In this document: positions 1-5,431 of the stretch, piece after piece
Numbering within the stretch: the first letter of the stretch is position 1
How the letters are laid out: each line of letters opens with the position of its first letter
Assembly: GCA_031255075.1 (NCBI GenBank)
Contig: JAIRTF010000316.1
Span: 1 to 5,431, forward strand
DNA: 5,431 nucleotides
Direction of reading: 5' to 3'
DNA from: Bifidobacteriaceae bacterium
GTDB taxonomy: Bacteria; Actinomycetota; Actinomycetes; Actinomycetales; WQXJ01
Position numbers and translations under genes: made by a program
Notes under the pieces: model-generated
What the model was told of the DNA's origin: nothing
Databases searched by the model: none
What the model saw: the letters and a program-made list of their open reading frames with translations, nothing else

Positions 1-880
1 GGTGCCGTTGCCGGACCGTTGGATGCGCGGCTTTGGGGAAGCCCAAGCCCAGGCCGCCGCCATGAGTGAACAGTTTTCGATGACGCCGGCCGAGGCGCGC
101 GCCTTCATTCGCGGCCTGCCCCGCGCCTCCACCACCAAAGAGGTCGCCTGGGCGGTCCCGTCCAACCGCGGTTACCGACTGGCACCACAGCCGGGGACCG
201 GCCCGGCGGTCTGTTTGGCAGGACCAGAGCGTCTGCGACTGGTTGAACCTTTGCTGCGCCACGCGACCGGCCTCAAGGTGTACGGCCCAGCTGACCCAGC
301 TGCTGAGACCGCATCCGCCTGGCAACTTGACCTGCCAGGAATGCGGCTGACCGCCACAGTCTCACCAAGTAAGGCACGGGGCTTTTCCGGCGAAGGCGGC
401 CTGTTGGGCGACTTGGCAGGTTCCACCACGGCCGCCGATGCCGATCTGATCGCGGCCCTGCTGGCTTACGAGGAGGTCATCGACCCAACGGCTTTGTCTG
501 CCGCCGCCGGTTGGCCCGGGGACACCGGCCGCTCGCGCCGGGCACTGAGTGCTTTGGCGGCCGCCGGCCGGGTTGGCTATGACCTCGCTGATCAGGCCTA
601 TTACCACCGGGAACTGCCCTACGACCCGGCCTTGCTGGGGCGTCGCAATCCTCGTTTGGTGGATGCCCAGGCCTTGGTTGGCGCGGGCGCGGTCGAATGG
701 ACCGACTCAGCTCACGCGACCATTACCAGCAAAGGCGCCAGCTATTTGGTGACACTGGCCTCCACCCTGCCGGACTCCGCCTGCACCTGCCCTTGGTACG
801 GGCGCCACCGGGGCGGCCGCGGTCCATGCAAACACGTCCTGGCGGCCTGGCTCCAATCTGCTCGCCTTAGCCACCCCTGA
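1..880 (+). CDS. SWIM zinc-finger protein, 5' end outside the window
   Basis: The last 292 or so residues of a protein ending in a SWIM zinc finger. The metal ligands are visible as C-x-C-x(12)-C-x-H, at C261, C263, C276 and H278 counted from the GTG at base 2, inside the segment CTCPWYGRHRGGRGPCKHVL. SWIM fingers are known to bind DNA or protein; no enzymatic domain is visible here. Residues about 147-205 (many Ala/Leu helices, then GRVGYDLADQAYYHRELPYD) look like a small winged-helix-like module, which is my inference. The segment LPDRWMRGFGEAQ at the left edge resembles an internal region of longer actinobacterial SWIM proteins as I remember them, so the GTG at base 2 is probably not the true start and the gene is cut by the window edge. 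The stop is TGA at 878-880. The exact role is unknown. It is separated from trpS by 187 bases and a possible terminator, so it is probably not in the trpS operon. Confidence 0.8.
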   Translation, partial: VPLPDRWMRGFGEAQAQAAAMSEQFSMTPAEARAFIRGLPRASTTKEVAWAVPSNRGYRLAPQPGTGPAVCLAGPERLRLVEPLLRHATGLKVYGPADPAAETASAWQLDLPGMRLTATVSPSKARGFSGEGGLLGDLAGSTTAADADLIAALLAYEEVIDPTALSAAAGWPGDTGRSRRALSALAAAGRVGYDLADQAYYHRELPYDPALLGRRNPRLVDAQALVGAGAVEWTDSAHATITSKGASYLVTLASTLPDSACTCPWYGRHRGGRGPCKHVLAAWLQSARLSHP

Positions 881-1067
881 AAGCCAGGCAAGCGCCCAGG
901 CCAGGGCCGCCATCTGGAAGACCCAGCTGCCACAACGTGCGCCGACGTGCCAACCAGGCGGCAGGTTTCGCGGAGCCGTGACGCCAGGTGGTGGCGGTTG
1001 CTCCGCGGTGGGGGCGTTCGGAGTGGGCGAGTGGCTTTGGGTGACTAGGCCTGTAAGAATGTTGGGC
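881..1067. other. Intergenic region between the SWIM gene and trpS
   Basis: The only non-coding stretch longer than 30 bases. It holds the nested stem-loop at 969-1007 and the -10-like element just before trpS. ACGTGC occurs twice exactly 10 bases apart (935-940 and 945-950), too short to call an operator. No T-box, tRNA-like element, rho-independent terminator with a T-tract, or short gene with a ribosome binding site is visible on either strand. Confidence 0.6.
969..1007 (+). terminator. Nested GC-rich stem-loop between the SWIM gene and trpS, possible terminator
   Basis: CGCGGAGC (969-976) is perfectly complementary to GCTCCGCG (1000-1007), giving an 8-bp stem that a T968/G1008 wobble could extend. 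Its loop contains a second inverted repeat, CGCCA (982-986) with TGGCG (992-996), around GGTGG. The structure lies 88 bases after the SWIM stop and about 60 bases before the trpS start, upstream of the candidate trpS promoter, so it could end transcription of the SWIM gene. No T-tract follows, so it is not a canonical intrinsic terminator; actinobacterial terminators often lack one. It could instead be a regulatory structure or chance in GC-rich DNA. Confidence 0.35.
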
Positions 1068-1072
1068 GTGTC
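1052..1072 (+). promoter_or_regulatory. Candidate leaderless promoter and start of trpS
   Basis: A -10-like TAAGAAT (1054-1060) ends 7 bases before the GTG at 1068, the spacing expected if transcription begins at the start codon itself. No Shine-Dalgarno sequence precedes the GTG, which fits leaderless translation. No good -35 hexamer is visible at the usual distance. The arrangement TGTA-N8-GGGCGTGTC is closely matched at the start of the amidohydrolase gene (4021-4040), which raises my confidence a little. Confidence 0.35.
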
Positions 1073-2144
1073 TACCGCATCCCCTGACAACCGGCCAGCA
1101 GCTGGCCAAGCGCCAAACGCCCCGGCGCCGGCCCTGGTCAAACGAGCCTTTTCCGGTATCCAACCAACGGCGGATTCGCTTCACCTGGGCAACTATCTGG
1201 GCGCCCTGAAGCAGTGGGTGGCGCTCCAAGACGATTATGACTGTGTCTATTCGGTGGTGGACCTGCACGCGTTGACAGTCAGCCCAGAGCCGGAGGCTTT
1301 GCGCCGGCGCGTCCGGGCCACGGCGGCCCAGTTCCTGGCGGCCGGCGTTGACCCCGACAAGTCCATCTTGTTTGTCCAGTCTCAAGTGCCGCAGCACGCC
1401 CAGTTGACCTGGTTGCTGAACTGTTTGACTGGATTCGGCGAAGCCGGCCGGATGACCCAATTCAAGGACAAGTCCACCAAGTTGGGTTCGCAAGGCGTAA
1501 CAGTGGGGCTGTTTGACTACCCGGTGCTGATGGCGGCGGACATTTTGCTCTATGACGCCCAAGTGGTGCCGGTAGGGGAGGACCAGCGTCAACACCTGGA
1601 GCTGTCGCGGACCTTGGCCGAACGCCTCAACTCGCGGTTCGGTGAGGGCACCGCCCAAGTGCCGGAAGCGTTGATTGTCAAAGCCACGGCCAAGATTCAC
1701 GACCTCCAAGAGCCAGCGGCCAAGATGTCCAAGACAGGCCACCCAGCGGGAATCATAGAACTGCTGGACCCCCCAGAAGTGATTGTCAAACGAATCAAGT
1801 CCGCCGTCACCGATTCCGGTACCGAGGTCCGCTGGAACCCGGAAGAACAACCCGGCTTGGCTAATCTGCTGGGCATCTACGCGGCCCTGACCGGGCAATC
1901 GGTGGAAGCCATCGTGGCTGCTTATGAAGGCAAAATGTACGGCCACCTGAAGCAAGACCTGGCCCAAATCGTGGTTGAGGCACTGGCCCCCTTCCGCGAG
2001 CGGACAGCCCTCTACCTGGCGGACCCGGCCCAATTGGATGCCATCTTGAGCAGCGGCGCCCAACGCGCAGAGCAGATCGCGGCAACGGTCTACGGACGCA
2101 TGGCTGAGCGGTTTGGGCTGGGCCCGGAGCTGCCCCCAGCATGA
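1068..2144 (+). CDS. trpS: Tryptophanyl-tRNA synthetase (TrpRS)
   Basis: Class I aminoacyl-tRNA synthetase that activates tryptophan with ATP and loads it on tRNA-Trp in the cytoplasm. From the GTG at 1068 the protein has 358 residues, near the usual 330-350 plus a short Ala/Pro-rich leader. The core begins with FSGIQPTADSLHLGNYLGAL (28-47), where HLGN (39-42) is the HIGH motif. MAADILLYDAQVVPVGEDQ (155-173) is the conserved tryptophan/ATP pocket region, followed by QHLEL. The second catalytic loop is KMSKT at 219-223, instead of the usual KMSKS. The anticodon-binding helical region follows to the C-terminus. The frame stays open upstream to a GTG at 978, but that adds 30 residues unlike TrpRS and runs through a stem-loop; an ATG at 1059 is a second alternative. 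The TGA stop overlaps the ATG of the next gene (ATGA), suggesting one transcript with translational coupling. Confidence 0.96.
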   Translation: MSTASPDNRPAAGQAPNAPAPALVKRAFSGIQPTADSLHLGNYLGALKQWVALQDDYDCVYSVVDLHALTVSPEPEALRRRVRATAAQFLAAGVDPDKSILFVQSQVPQHAQLTWLLNCLTGFGEAGRMTQFKDKSTKLGSQGVTVGLFDYPVLMAADILLYDAQVVPVGEDQRQHLELSRTLAERLNSRFGEGTAQVPEALIVKATAKIHDLQEPAAKMSKTGHPAGIIELLDPPEVIVKRIKSAVTDSGTEVRWNPEEQPGLANLLGIYAALTGQSVEAIVAAYEGKMYGHLKQDLAQIVVEALAPFRERTALYLADPAQLDAILSSGAQRAEQIAATVYGRMAERFGLGPELPPA

Positions 2145-2857
2145 GAATCCCGCCGCTAGGGCCCGGCCAGGTCTGCATTGGAGCCTCAGTGATGGTGCCA
2201 GACCCGTTGGCCGGTCAGTTGCGGCAAGCCCAGCGGCAATTCGGGTGCACAGACACCTCGCCGCCGCACATCACCCTGATCCCGCCCAGCGCCGTGGACC
2301 AAGCCCAGCTGGATAACTTGGTCAAAGATGTCCGCCGCCGGGCCGAAGGGTTCAAAGCCTTCCGTATCCGGCTTCAAGGTGTGGACACCTTCCGGCCGGT
2401 CACCCCGGTGGTCTTCGCCAAGTTGGCAGATGGTTTCGAAGCCTGCTGTCAGTTGGAACGCCTGATCCGGCCGGCCATTCCAGGGTTCGAAGACCGCTTC
2501 CCCTACCACCCCCATTTGACCTTGGCGCACGGCGACTGCCAGGCAACACTGAACCAGGCTGAATCACTGTGGCAGTCGGTTGACGAAGCGTTCACAGCCG
2601 CTACCTTCTCGCTGACGCGCATAGTTTCGGAACGCGAATGGCAGCTGCTGGCTGAGGTTCAGCTGGACCCCGGCAACAGCCCCGCGCCTCAACCCGCCAC
2701 CCAGGTGGACGATGCCGCCGCCGACTTGTCCGCCGAGGCCCGGCCGCCATCTGGCTGGGCCGGTGAACAGCCTGGTCAGCAGGCTCCGCAGCAGCCGGAG
2801 CGCACAGACCGATCCGCCGGAGCCAGGTCCGCAGAGCATCAAGGAGACCAGTCGTGA
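2141..2857 (+). CDS. 2H phosphoesterase / 2'-5' RNA ligase family protein
   Basis: A 238-residue protein with the paired H-x-T motifs of the 2H phosphoesterase superfamily: H43-I-T45 in PPHITLIPP and H125-L-T127 in YHPHLTLAHG. In this family the two histidines and their threonines act on 2',3'-cyclic or 2'-5' phosphodiester bonds in RNA or small nucleotides; the real substrate here cannot be read from sequence. The two lobes cover about residues 8-175. After residue 176 the protein continues as a 62-residue tail rich in Ala, Pro, Gln, Ser and charged residues, with no recognisable fold; typical members are about 170-190 residues. The ATG overlaps the trpS stop by 4 bases and has no Shine-Dalgarno sequence, so translation is probably coupled to trpS. 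The TGA overlaps the GTG of the guanylyltransferase gene by 4 bases. A 2'-5' RNA ligase-like gene beside trpS occurs in other actinobacteria, from memory. Confidence 0.88.
   Translation: MRIPPLGPGQVCIGASVMVPDPLAGQLRQAQRQFGCTDTSPPHITLIPPSAVDQAQLDNLVKDVRRRAEGFKAFRIRLQGVDTFRPVTPVVFAKLADGFEACCQLERLIRPAIPGFEDRFPYHPHLTLAHGDCQATLNQAESLWQSVDEAFTAATFSLTRIVSEREWQLLAEVQLDPGNSPAPQPATQVDDAAADLSAEARPPSGWAGEQPGQQAPQQPERTDRSAGARSAEHQGDQS
2782..2824 (+). repeat. Alternative inverted repeats ahead of the guanylyltransferase start
   Basis: GGCTCCG (2782-2788) can pair either with CGGAGC (2796-2801, 6 bp, 7-base loop) or with CGGAGCC (2818-2824, 7 bp, 29-base loop). The pairings exclude each other. The element lies inside the low-complexity tail coding part of the preceding gene, ending 16 bases before the Shine-Dalgarno sequence at 2841. 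It might affect readthrough or translation of the downstream gene, but GC-rich coding DNA makes short inverted repeats common. Confidence 0.2.
2841..2847 (+). promoter_or_regulatory. Strong ribosome binding site for the guanylyltransferase gene
   Basis: AAGGAGA lies 6 bases upstream of the GTG at 2854 and closely matches the anti-Shine-Dalgarno complement. It is the only clear site of this kind in the window. It fixes the GTG, which overlaps the preceding TGA as GTGA, as the start, and shows that this gene can load ribosomes itself rather than rely only on coupling. Confidence 0.8.
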
Positions 2858-4005
2858 CCAACCTGAGTGGCTTCTACCCAATCATTCCGGCCGGCGGTGC
2901 CGGCAAACGGCTGTGGCCTATCTCCACCCCAGCCCGCCCCAAGTTCCTGTTGGACTTGACTGGTGAGGGGCGCACTCTGCTGCAGCAAACCTGGGACCGG
3001 CTGGTGCCGCTAAGCCGCCCGGACCGGATCGTGGTGGTGACCGGTCAAGCCCACGCTGCGGCCGTGGCCGCCCAACTGGACGGTCTGGCATCCTCCAACC
3101 TGCTGAGCGAACCAGGACCGAAGGATTCGCTGCCGGCCATTGCCCTGGCCGCGGCCGTCATCGAACGCCGCCACGGTGATGTGGTGGCCGGGTCTTTCGC
3201 CGCTGACCACGTCATTCGCGGAGCTGAGGCCTTCAACCAAGCCGTGGAAGAAGCCTATTTGGCAGCCCAAGAAGGGTTCATCGCCACCATTGGGTTGGCC
3301 CCCACCGAAGCTTCCACCGCCTATGGCTACATCGAGTCAGGGGAACGGCTGGGCCTGCTGGCTGCTCCAGGTGTCCACCTGGTCAAGGCCTTCAAAGAGA
3401 AGCCAGATCAGGCCACGGCCGCCGCCTACCTGGCCGCCGGCGGTTTCGCCTGGAACGCCGGCATGTTCATGTTCCAGGTCCGGGTGCTGCTGGGACATCT
3501 GCGCCGCCTCCGGCCAGACTTGGCAAGCCCCATCGAACGGCTGGCGGACGCCATTGTTGAACAAGACCAAGCCCCCACGGTGCCCAATGACAGCCCGGCC
3601 GGGGCCCTGATGGTGGCCCGGCCGAGCGGCATCGAACAGGCAGAAGAGGCTTGGCGGGAAATGCCACCGGTGGCCATTGACCATGCCATTGCCGAAGTCG
3701 TGGCGGGTGAAGGCGGGCTGGCCACGGTGGCTGGCACCTTCGAGTGGAGCGACGTCGGTGACTATGCCTCATTGGCGCGTCTGATCCAGGCCGATTCCGC
3801 CGGAGCCCGCTCCCTACAGCTGGCCGGCGGCCCGGCGCCACAGTTGATCGATTCGCCGGGCAGCTTTGCCGTGACGGCGGCCGGGCGGCGTCTGACGGTT
3901 CTGGGGGTGCCGGGCGTTGTGGTGGTCGATACGCCAGAAGGCACCCTGGTGTTGGGGCAGGATCAGGCCCAGCGGGTCAAGGAACTGGCGGAGCCGAACG
4001 GCTGA
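2854..4005 (+). CDS. manC: Mannose-1-phosphate guanylyltransferase (GDP-mannose pyrophosphorylase)
   Basis: Makes GDP-mannose from mannose-1-phosphate and GTP in the cytoplasm; in actinobacteria GDP-mannose feeds phosphatidylinositol mannosides, other mannolipids and polysaccharides, and protein mannosylation. The 383-residue protein opens with the nucleotidyltransferase signature IIPAGGAGKRLWP (10-22) followed by RPKFLLDL (28-35). Next come EPGPKDSLPAIALAA (86-100), the metal-binding region SFAADHVI (114-121, D118), AYGYIE (156-161), FKEKPD (180-185), WNAGMF (200-205) and EWSDVGDY (297-304), the expected order for this family. The length fits the short actinobacterial form, with no C-terminal phosphomannose isomerase domain as in the roughly 480-residue enterobacterial ManC. 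AADH replaces the more common PADH and ASTAYGYI the usual TG(Y/F)GYI; both look like lineage variation. GTG start with a strong Shine-Dalgarno sequence at 2841; 4-base overlap with the preceding gene. The symbol follows E. coli usage; some actinobacteria call it manB. Confidence 0.94.
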   Translation: MTNLSGFYPIIPAGGAGKRLWPISTPARPKFLLDLTGEGRTLLQQTWDRLVPLSRPDRIVVVTGQAHAAAVAAQLDGLASSNLLSEPGPKDSLPAIALAAAVIERRHGDVVAGSFAADHVIRGAEAFNQAVEEAYLAAQEGFIATIGLAPTEASTAYGYIESGERLGLLAAPGVHLVKAFKEKPDQATAAAYLAAGGFAWNAGMFMFQVRVLLGHLRRLRPDLASPIERLADAIVEQDQAPTVPNDSPAGALMVARPSGIEQAEEAWREMPPVAIDHAIAEVVAGEGGLATVAGTFEWSDVGDYASLARLIQADSAGARSLQLAGGPAPQLIDSPGSFAVTAAGRRLTVLGVPGVVVVDTPEGTLVLGQDQAQRVKELAEPNG

Positions 4006-4020
4006 AGTCGCCAGCAGAGT

Positions 4021-4040
4021 TGTATCGTTTAGGGCGTGTC
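4021..4040 (+). promoter_or_regulatory. Candidate leaderless promoter and start of the amidohydrolase
   Basis: TATCGT (4023-4028) fits the TANNNT -10 consensus and ends 7 bases before the GTG at 4036, so transcription could start on the start codon. There is no Shine-Dalgarno sequence in the 30-base gap after the guanylyltransferase stop. No convincing -35 is visible; CTGAAG at 4002-4007 is a poor match with a short spacer. The pattern TGTA-N7-GGGCGTGTC matches the trpS start region at 1052-1072 (TGTA-N8-GGGCGTGTC). Readthrough from the upstream operon remains possible. Confidence 0.4.
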
Positions 4041-5253
4041 CCAAGGCGTGAATGAATCTCCGGTGATTGCGCCCGCAGCACGGCAGGCCATCGCCGAGGC
4101 GGCCGGGCGGCGGCTGCCGGACCTGATTGAAATTCGCCGCGACCTGCACCGCAACCCTGAGATTGCCCGCCATGAAGTGCGCACCACCTCGGTAGTGCTG
4201 CGCCACTTGGCTGAAGCTGGGCTGGAGCCGCAGGCCTTCGCCAACACCGGTCTGATGTGTGACTTGGGTCCAACCGTTGAAGAAGCCGGCTGGCCGCGGT
4301 TGGCTCTGCGAGCTGACCTGGATGCCTTGCCGATGGCTGACCGGACCTCCACGGCTTGGCGGTCAACCAAGGCCAACGTGGCCCACGCCTGCGGCCATGA
4401 TGTTCACACCACGGTGCTGTTGGGAACTGGGCTGGTGTTGGCGGACCTTCACCGCCAAGGGCTGTTACGTTCCCCGGTGCGGCTGATCTTCCAACCCGCT
4501 GAAGAAGTCCAGCCATCCGGCGCCCAGGAACTCATTGAACAAGGCGCTCTGAACGGTGTCAGCCGGATCGTGGCGATGCATGTCGACCCGCGCTACCCGG
4601 CTGGGGCGGTGGCCATCAGAACCGGTTCAATCACCTCCGCCACCGACCTGATCACGATCTACGCCTATGGCGACGGCGGACACACTTCGCGTCCACATTT
4701 GACCCAGGATCTGGTTTACGCGGTTGGCAAGTTGATCACCGAACTGCCGGCCATGTTGGACCGCCGTCTTGACCCACGGGCGGTGATCGGCCTGACCTGG
4801 GGTGCCGTCCACGCGGGCGAGGCGCCCAATGCCATCCCCTCCTCAGCTGTGATCAAAGGCACGCTGCGGGCCGGGGATGTCCGCACCTGGCACAAGGCCG
4901 CTGAGATCATCAAACAAGCAGTACCGGAGATCGCCTCCTCCTACGGGGTGCGGGTAGAACTGGAGCACACCCGTGGCGTCCCGCCGGTGGTCAATGATCC
5001 GGCGGTGACAGCCCTGATGTCCGGCGCGGCCCGGCAAATGCTGGGCGCCCGCCAAGTGCTGGTGGCCGAACAATCCATGGGCGGAGAGGACTTCGCCTGG
5101 TACCTGCGGGAAGTGCCCGGAGCGTTGATGCGTCTAGGGGTGCGGTCCCTCGGCGGTCCCACCTCTGACCTGCATCAGGGAGACTTCGAACCAGATGAGG
5201 ACGCCATCGGCGTTGGTGTCCAAGTGATGGCGGCAACGGCGGTCAGCGCATGA
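4036..5253 (+). CDS. M20D-family metallo-amidohydrolase (N-acyl-amino-acid hydrolase type)
   Basis: Cytoplasmic zinc/manganese-type hydrolase of peptidase family M20, subfamily D, whose known members remove acyl groups from N-acyl-amino acids such as hippurate, N-acetylcysteine conjugates or IAA-amino acids. The 405 residues match the usual length. Visible in order: RRDLHRNPEIARHE (34-47), ALRADLDALPM (90-100), the metal motif HACGHDVH (117-124, ligands C119 and H121), QPAEE (153-157, catalytic/metal glutamates), MHVDP with H182, the dimerisation domain at about 197-313 with GGHTSRPHLTQD (214-225), then SMGGEDFAWYL (347-357) and the last ligand H380 in SDLHQGDF. All expected metal ligands are present and there is no signal peptide. 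The GTG at 4036 places RRDLH at the usual distance. A single TTA leucine codon occurs at residue 144. The TGA overlaps the ATG of the MshA-like gene by 4 bases. The exact substrate is unknown. Confidence 0.92.
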   Translation: MSQGVNESPVIAPAARQAIAEAAGRRLPDLIEIRRDLHRNPEIARHEVRTTSVVLRHLAEAGLEPQAFANTGLMCDLGPTVEEAGWPRLALRADLDALPMADRTSTAWRSTKANVAHACGHDVHTTVLLGTGLVLADLHRQGLLRSPVRLIFQPAEEVQPSGAQELIEQGALNGVSRIVAMHVDPRYPAGAVAIRTGSITSATDLITIYAYGDGGHTSRPHLTQDLVYAVGKLITELPAMLDRRLDPRAVIGLTWGAVHAGEAPNAIPSSAVIKGTLRAGDVRTWHKAAEIIKQAVPEIASSYGVRVELEHTRGVPPVVNDPAVTALMSGAARQMLGARQVLVAEQSMGGEDFAWYLREVPGALMRLGVRSLGGPTSDLHQGDFEPDEDAIGVGVQVMAATAVSA

Positions 5254-5431
5254 CTCTCTGTTGCCCGGCTTCGGCCCAAACCGTCCGGCCGCCCGCGATT
5301 GGCGAACCGGCACGATCCTCGCTGAGCGAGCCAGGCTTGACGCCGGCTGACGGGCCGCTGCGAGTGGCGCTGATCTCACTTCACACCTCGCCTTTGGCGC
5401 GGGCCGGCGTCGGGGATGCCGGCGGTATGAA
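5250..5431 (+). CDS. mshA: MshA-like GT4 glycosyltransferase, N-terminal 60 codons only
   Basis: An open frame starting at the ATG that overlaps the amidohydrolase stop (ATGA) and running off the right edge. Residues 38-60 read LRVALISLHTSPLARAGVGD followed by AGGM. This is the N-terminal signature of D-inositol-3-phosphate glycosyltransferase MshA, which continues in the family as NVYV: a first beta strand, then the glycine-rich donor/acceptor loop. MshA joins UDP-GlcNAc to inositol-3-phosphate, the first step of mycothiol, the actinobacterial redox thiol. The first 37 residues are a poorly conserved, Pro/Ala/Ser-rich extension; mycobacterial MshA has a comparable leader. No Shine-Dalgarno sequence precedes the ATG, so translation probably depends on coupling with the amidohydrolase. 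A GTG at 5364 is a possible but less attractive start because it removes all leader residues. Only the N-terminus is visible, so a related GT4 enzyme cannot be excluded. Confidence 0.75.
   Translation, partial: MTLCCPASAQTVRPPAIGEPARSSLSEPGLTPADGPLRVALISLHTSPLARAGVGDAGGM

Noticed and set aside
935..950. Direct repeat ACGTGC twice, 10 bases apart, as a possible operator
   Set aside because: Six bases in GC-rich DNA are expected by chance, there are only two copies and no symmetry, and it lies over 110 bases from the trpS start.
978..1067. Upstream extension of trpS to the GTG at 978
   Set aside because: The 30 added residues are Gly/Trp-rich and unlike TrpRS N-termini, the start lies inside a stem-loop, and no ribosome binding site precedes it. 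The GTG at 1068 gives a family-like length.
867..2063. A 398-codon open frame on the minus strand opposite trpS
   Set aside because: It is the complement of a real, highly conserved trpS gene. Its translation has no recognisable domain and its composition is that expected from antisense of GC-rich codons. It also runs across the intergenic region.
2564..2881. Open frames on the minus strand and in other plus frames over the 2H-protein tail
   Set aside because: They overlap each other and the real gene in the GC-rich tail region, have no ribosome binding site, and show only low-complexity Arg/Pro/Ala-rich translations.
4006..4035. Terminator between the guanylyltransferase and amidohydrolase genes
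   Set aside because: The 30-base gap contains no inverted repeat or T-tract.
1..5431. Defence system, mobile element, CRISPR array, tRNA or riboswitch
   Set aside because: No transposase or integrase, terminal repeats, spaced direct repeats, tRNA-like stems or known leader motifs were seen. The genes are conserved housekeeping or metabolic genes in tight succession.

Overview
The window looks like an ordinary, compact stretch of an actinobacterial chromosome. The evidence is high GC content with strong G/C preference at third codon positions, TGA at all five visible stops, frequent GTG starts, two gene starts that look leaderless, 4-base ATGA/GTGA stop-start overlaps, and a terminal gene beginning with the N-terminal signature of MshA (mycothiol biosynthesis). 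I cannot name the genus. Every gene lies on the + strand.

Layout: (1) 1-880, the 3' part of a SWIM zinc-finger protein whose N-terminus lies outside the window. (2) 881-1067, the only sizeable gap (187 bases), with a nested GC-rich stem-loop at 969-1007 and a candidate leaderless promoter at its right end. (3) 1068-2144, trpS, tryptophanyl-tRNA synthetase; the reading frame is open further upstream, but the GTG at 1068 fits the family better. (4) 2141-2857, a 2H-phosphoesterase (2'-5' RNA ligase family) overlapping the trpS stop by 4 bases and carrying a long low-complexity C-terminal tail. (5) 2854-4005, a mannose-1-phosphate guanylyltransferase overlapping gene 4 by 4 bases and preceded by the only clear Shine-Dalgarno sequence in the window. 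(6) 4036-5253, an M20D-type metallo-amidohydrolase, probably with its own leaderless promoter. (7) 5250 to the right edge, the first 60 codons of an MshA-like GT4 glycosyltransferase, overlapping gene 6 by 4 bases.

Two transcription units are suggested: trpS / 2H-phosphoesterase / manC, and amidohydrolase / mshA. The starts of both units share the pattern TGTA-(7 or 8 nt)-GGGCGTGTC, in which the GTG is the start codon. Functionally the window joins tRNA charging, an RNA-end or cyclic-phosphate processing candidate, GDP-mannose supply, an N-acyl-amino-acid hydrolase and the first step of mycothiol synthesis. I found no mobile element, CRISPR array, RNA gene or convincing new system. The observations worth following are the shared leaderless start pattern, the coupling of the amidohydrolase to the MshA-like gene, the KMSKT motif of TrpRS, and the two GC-rich inverted repeats.
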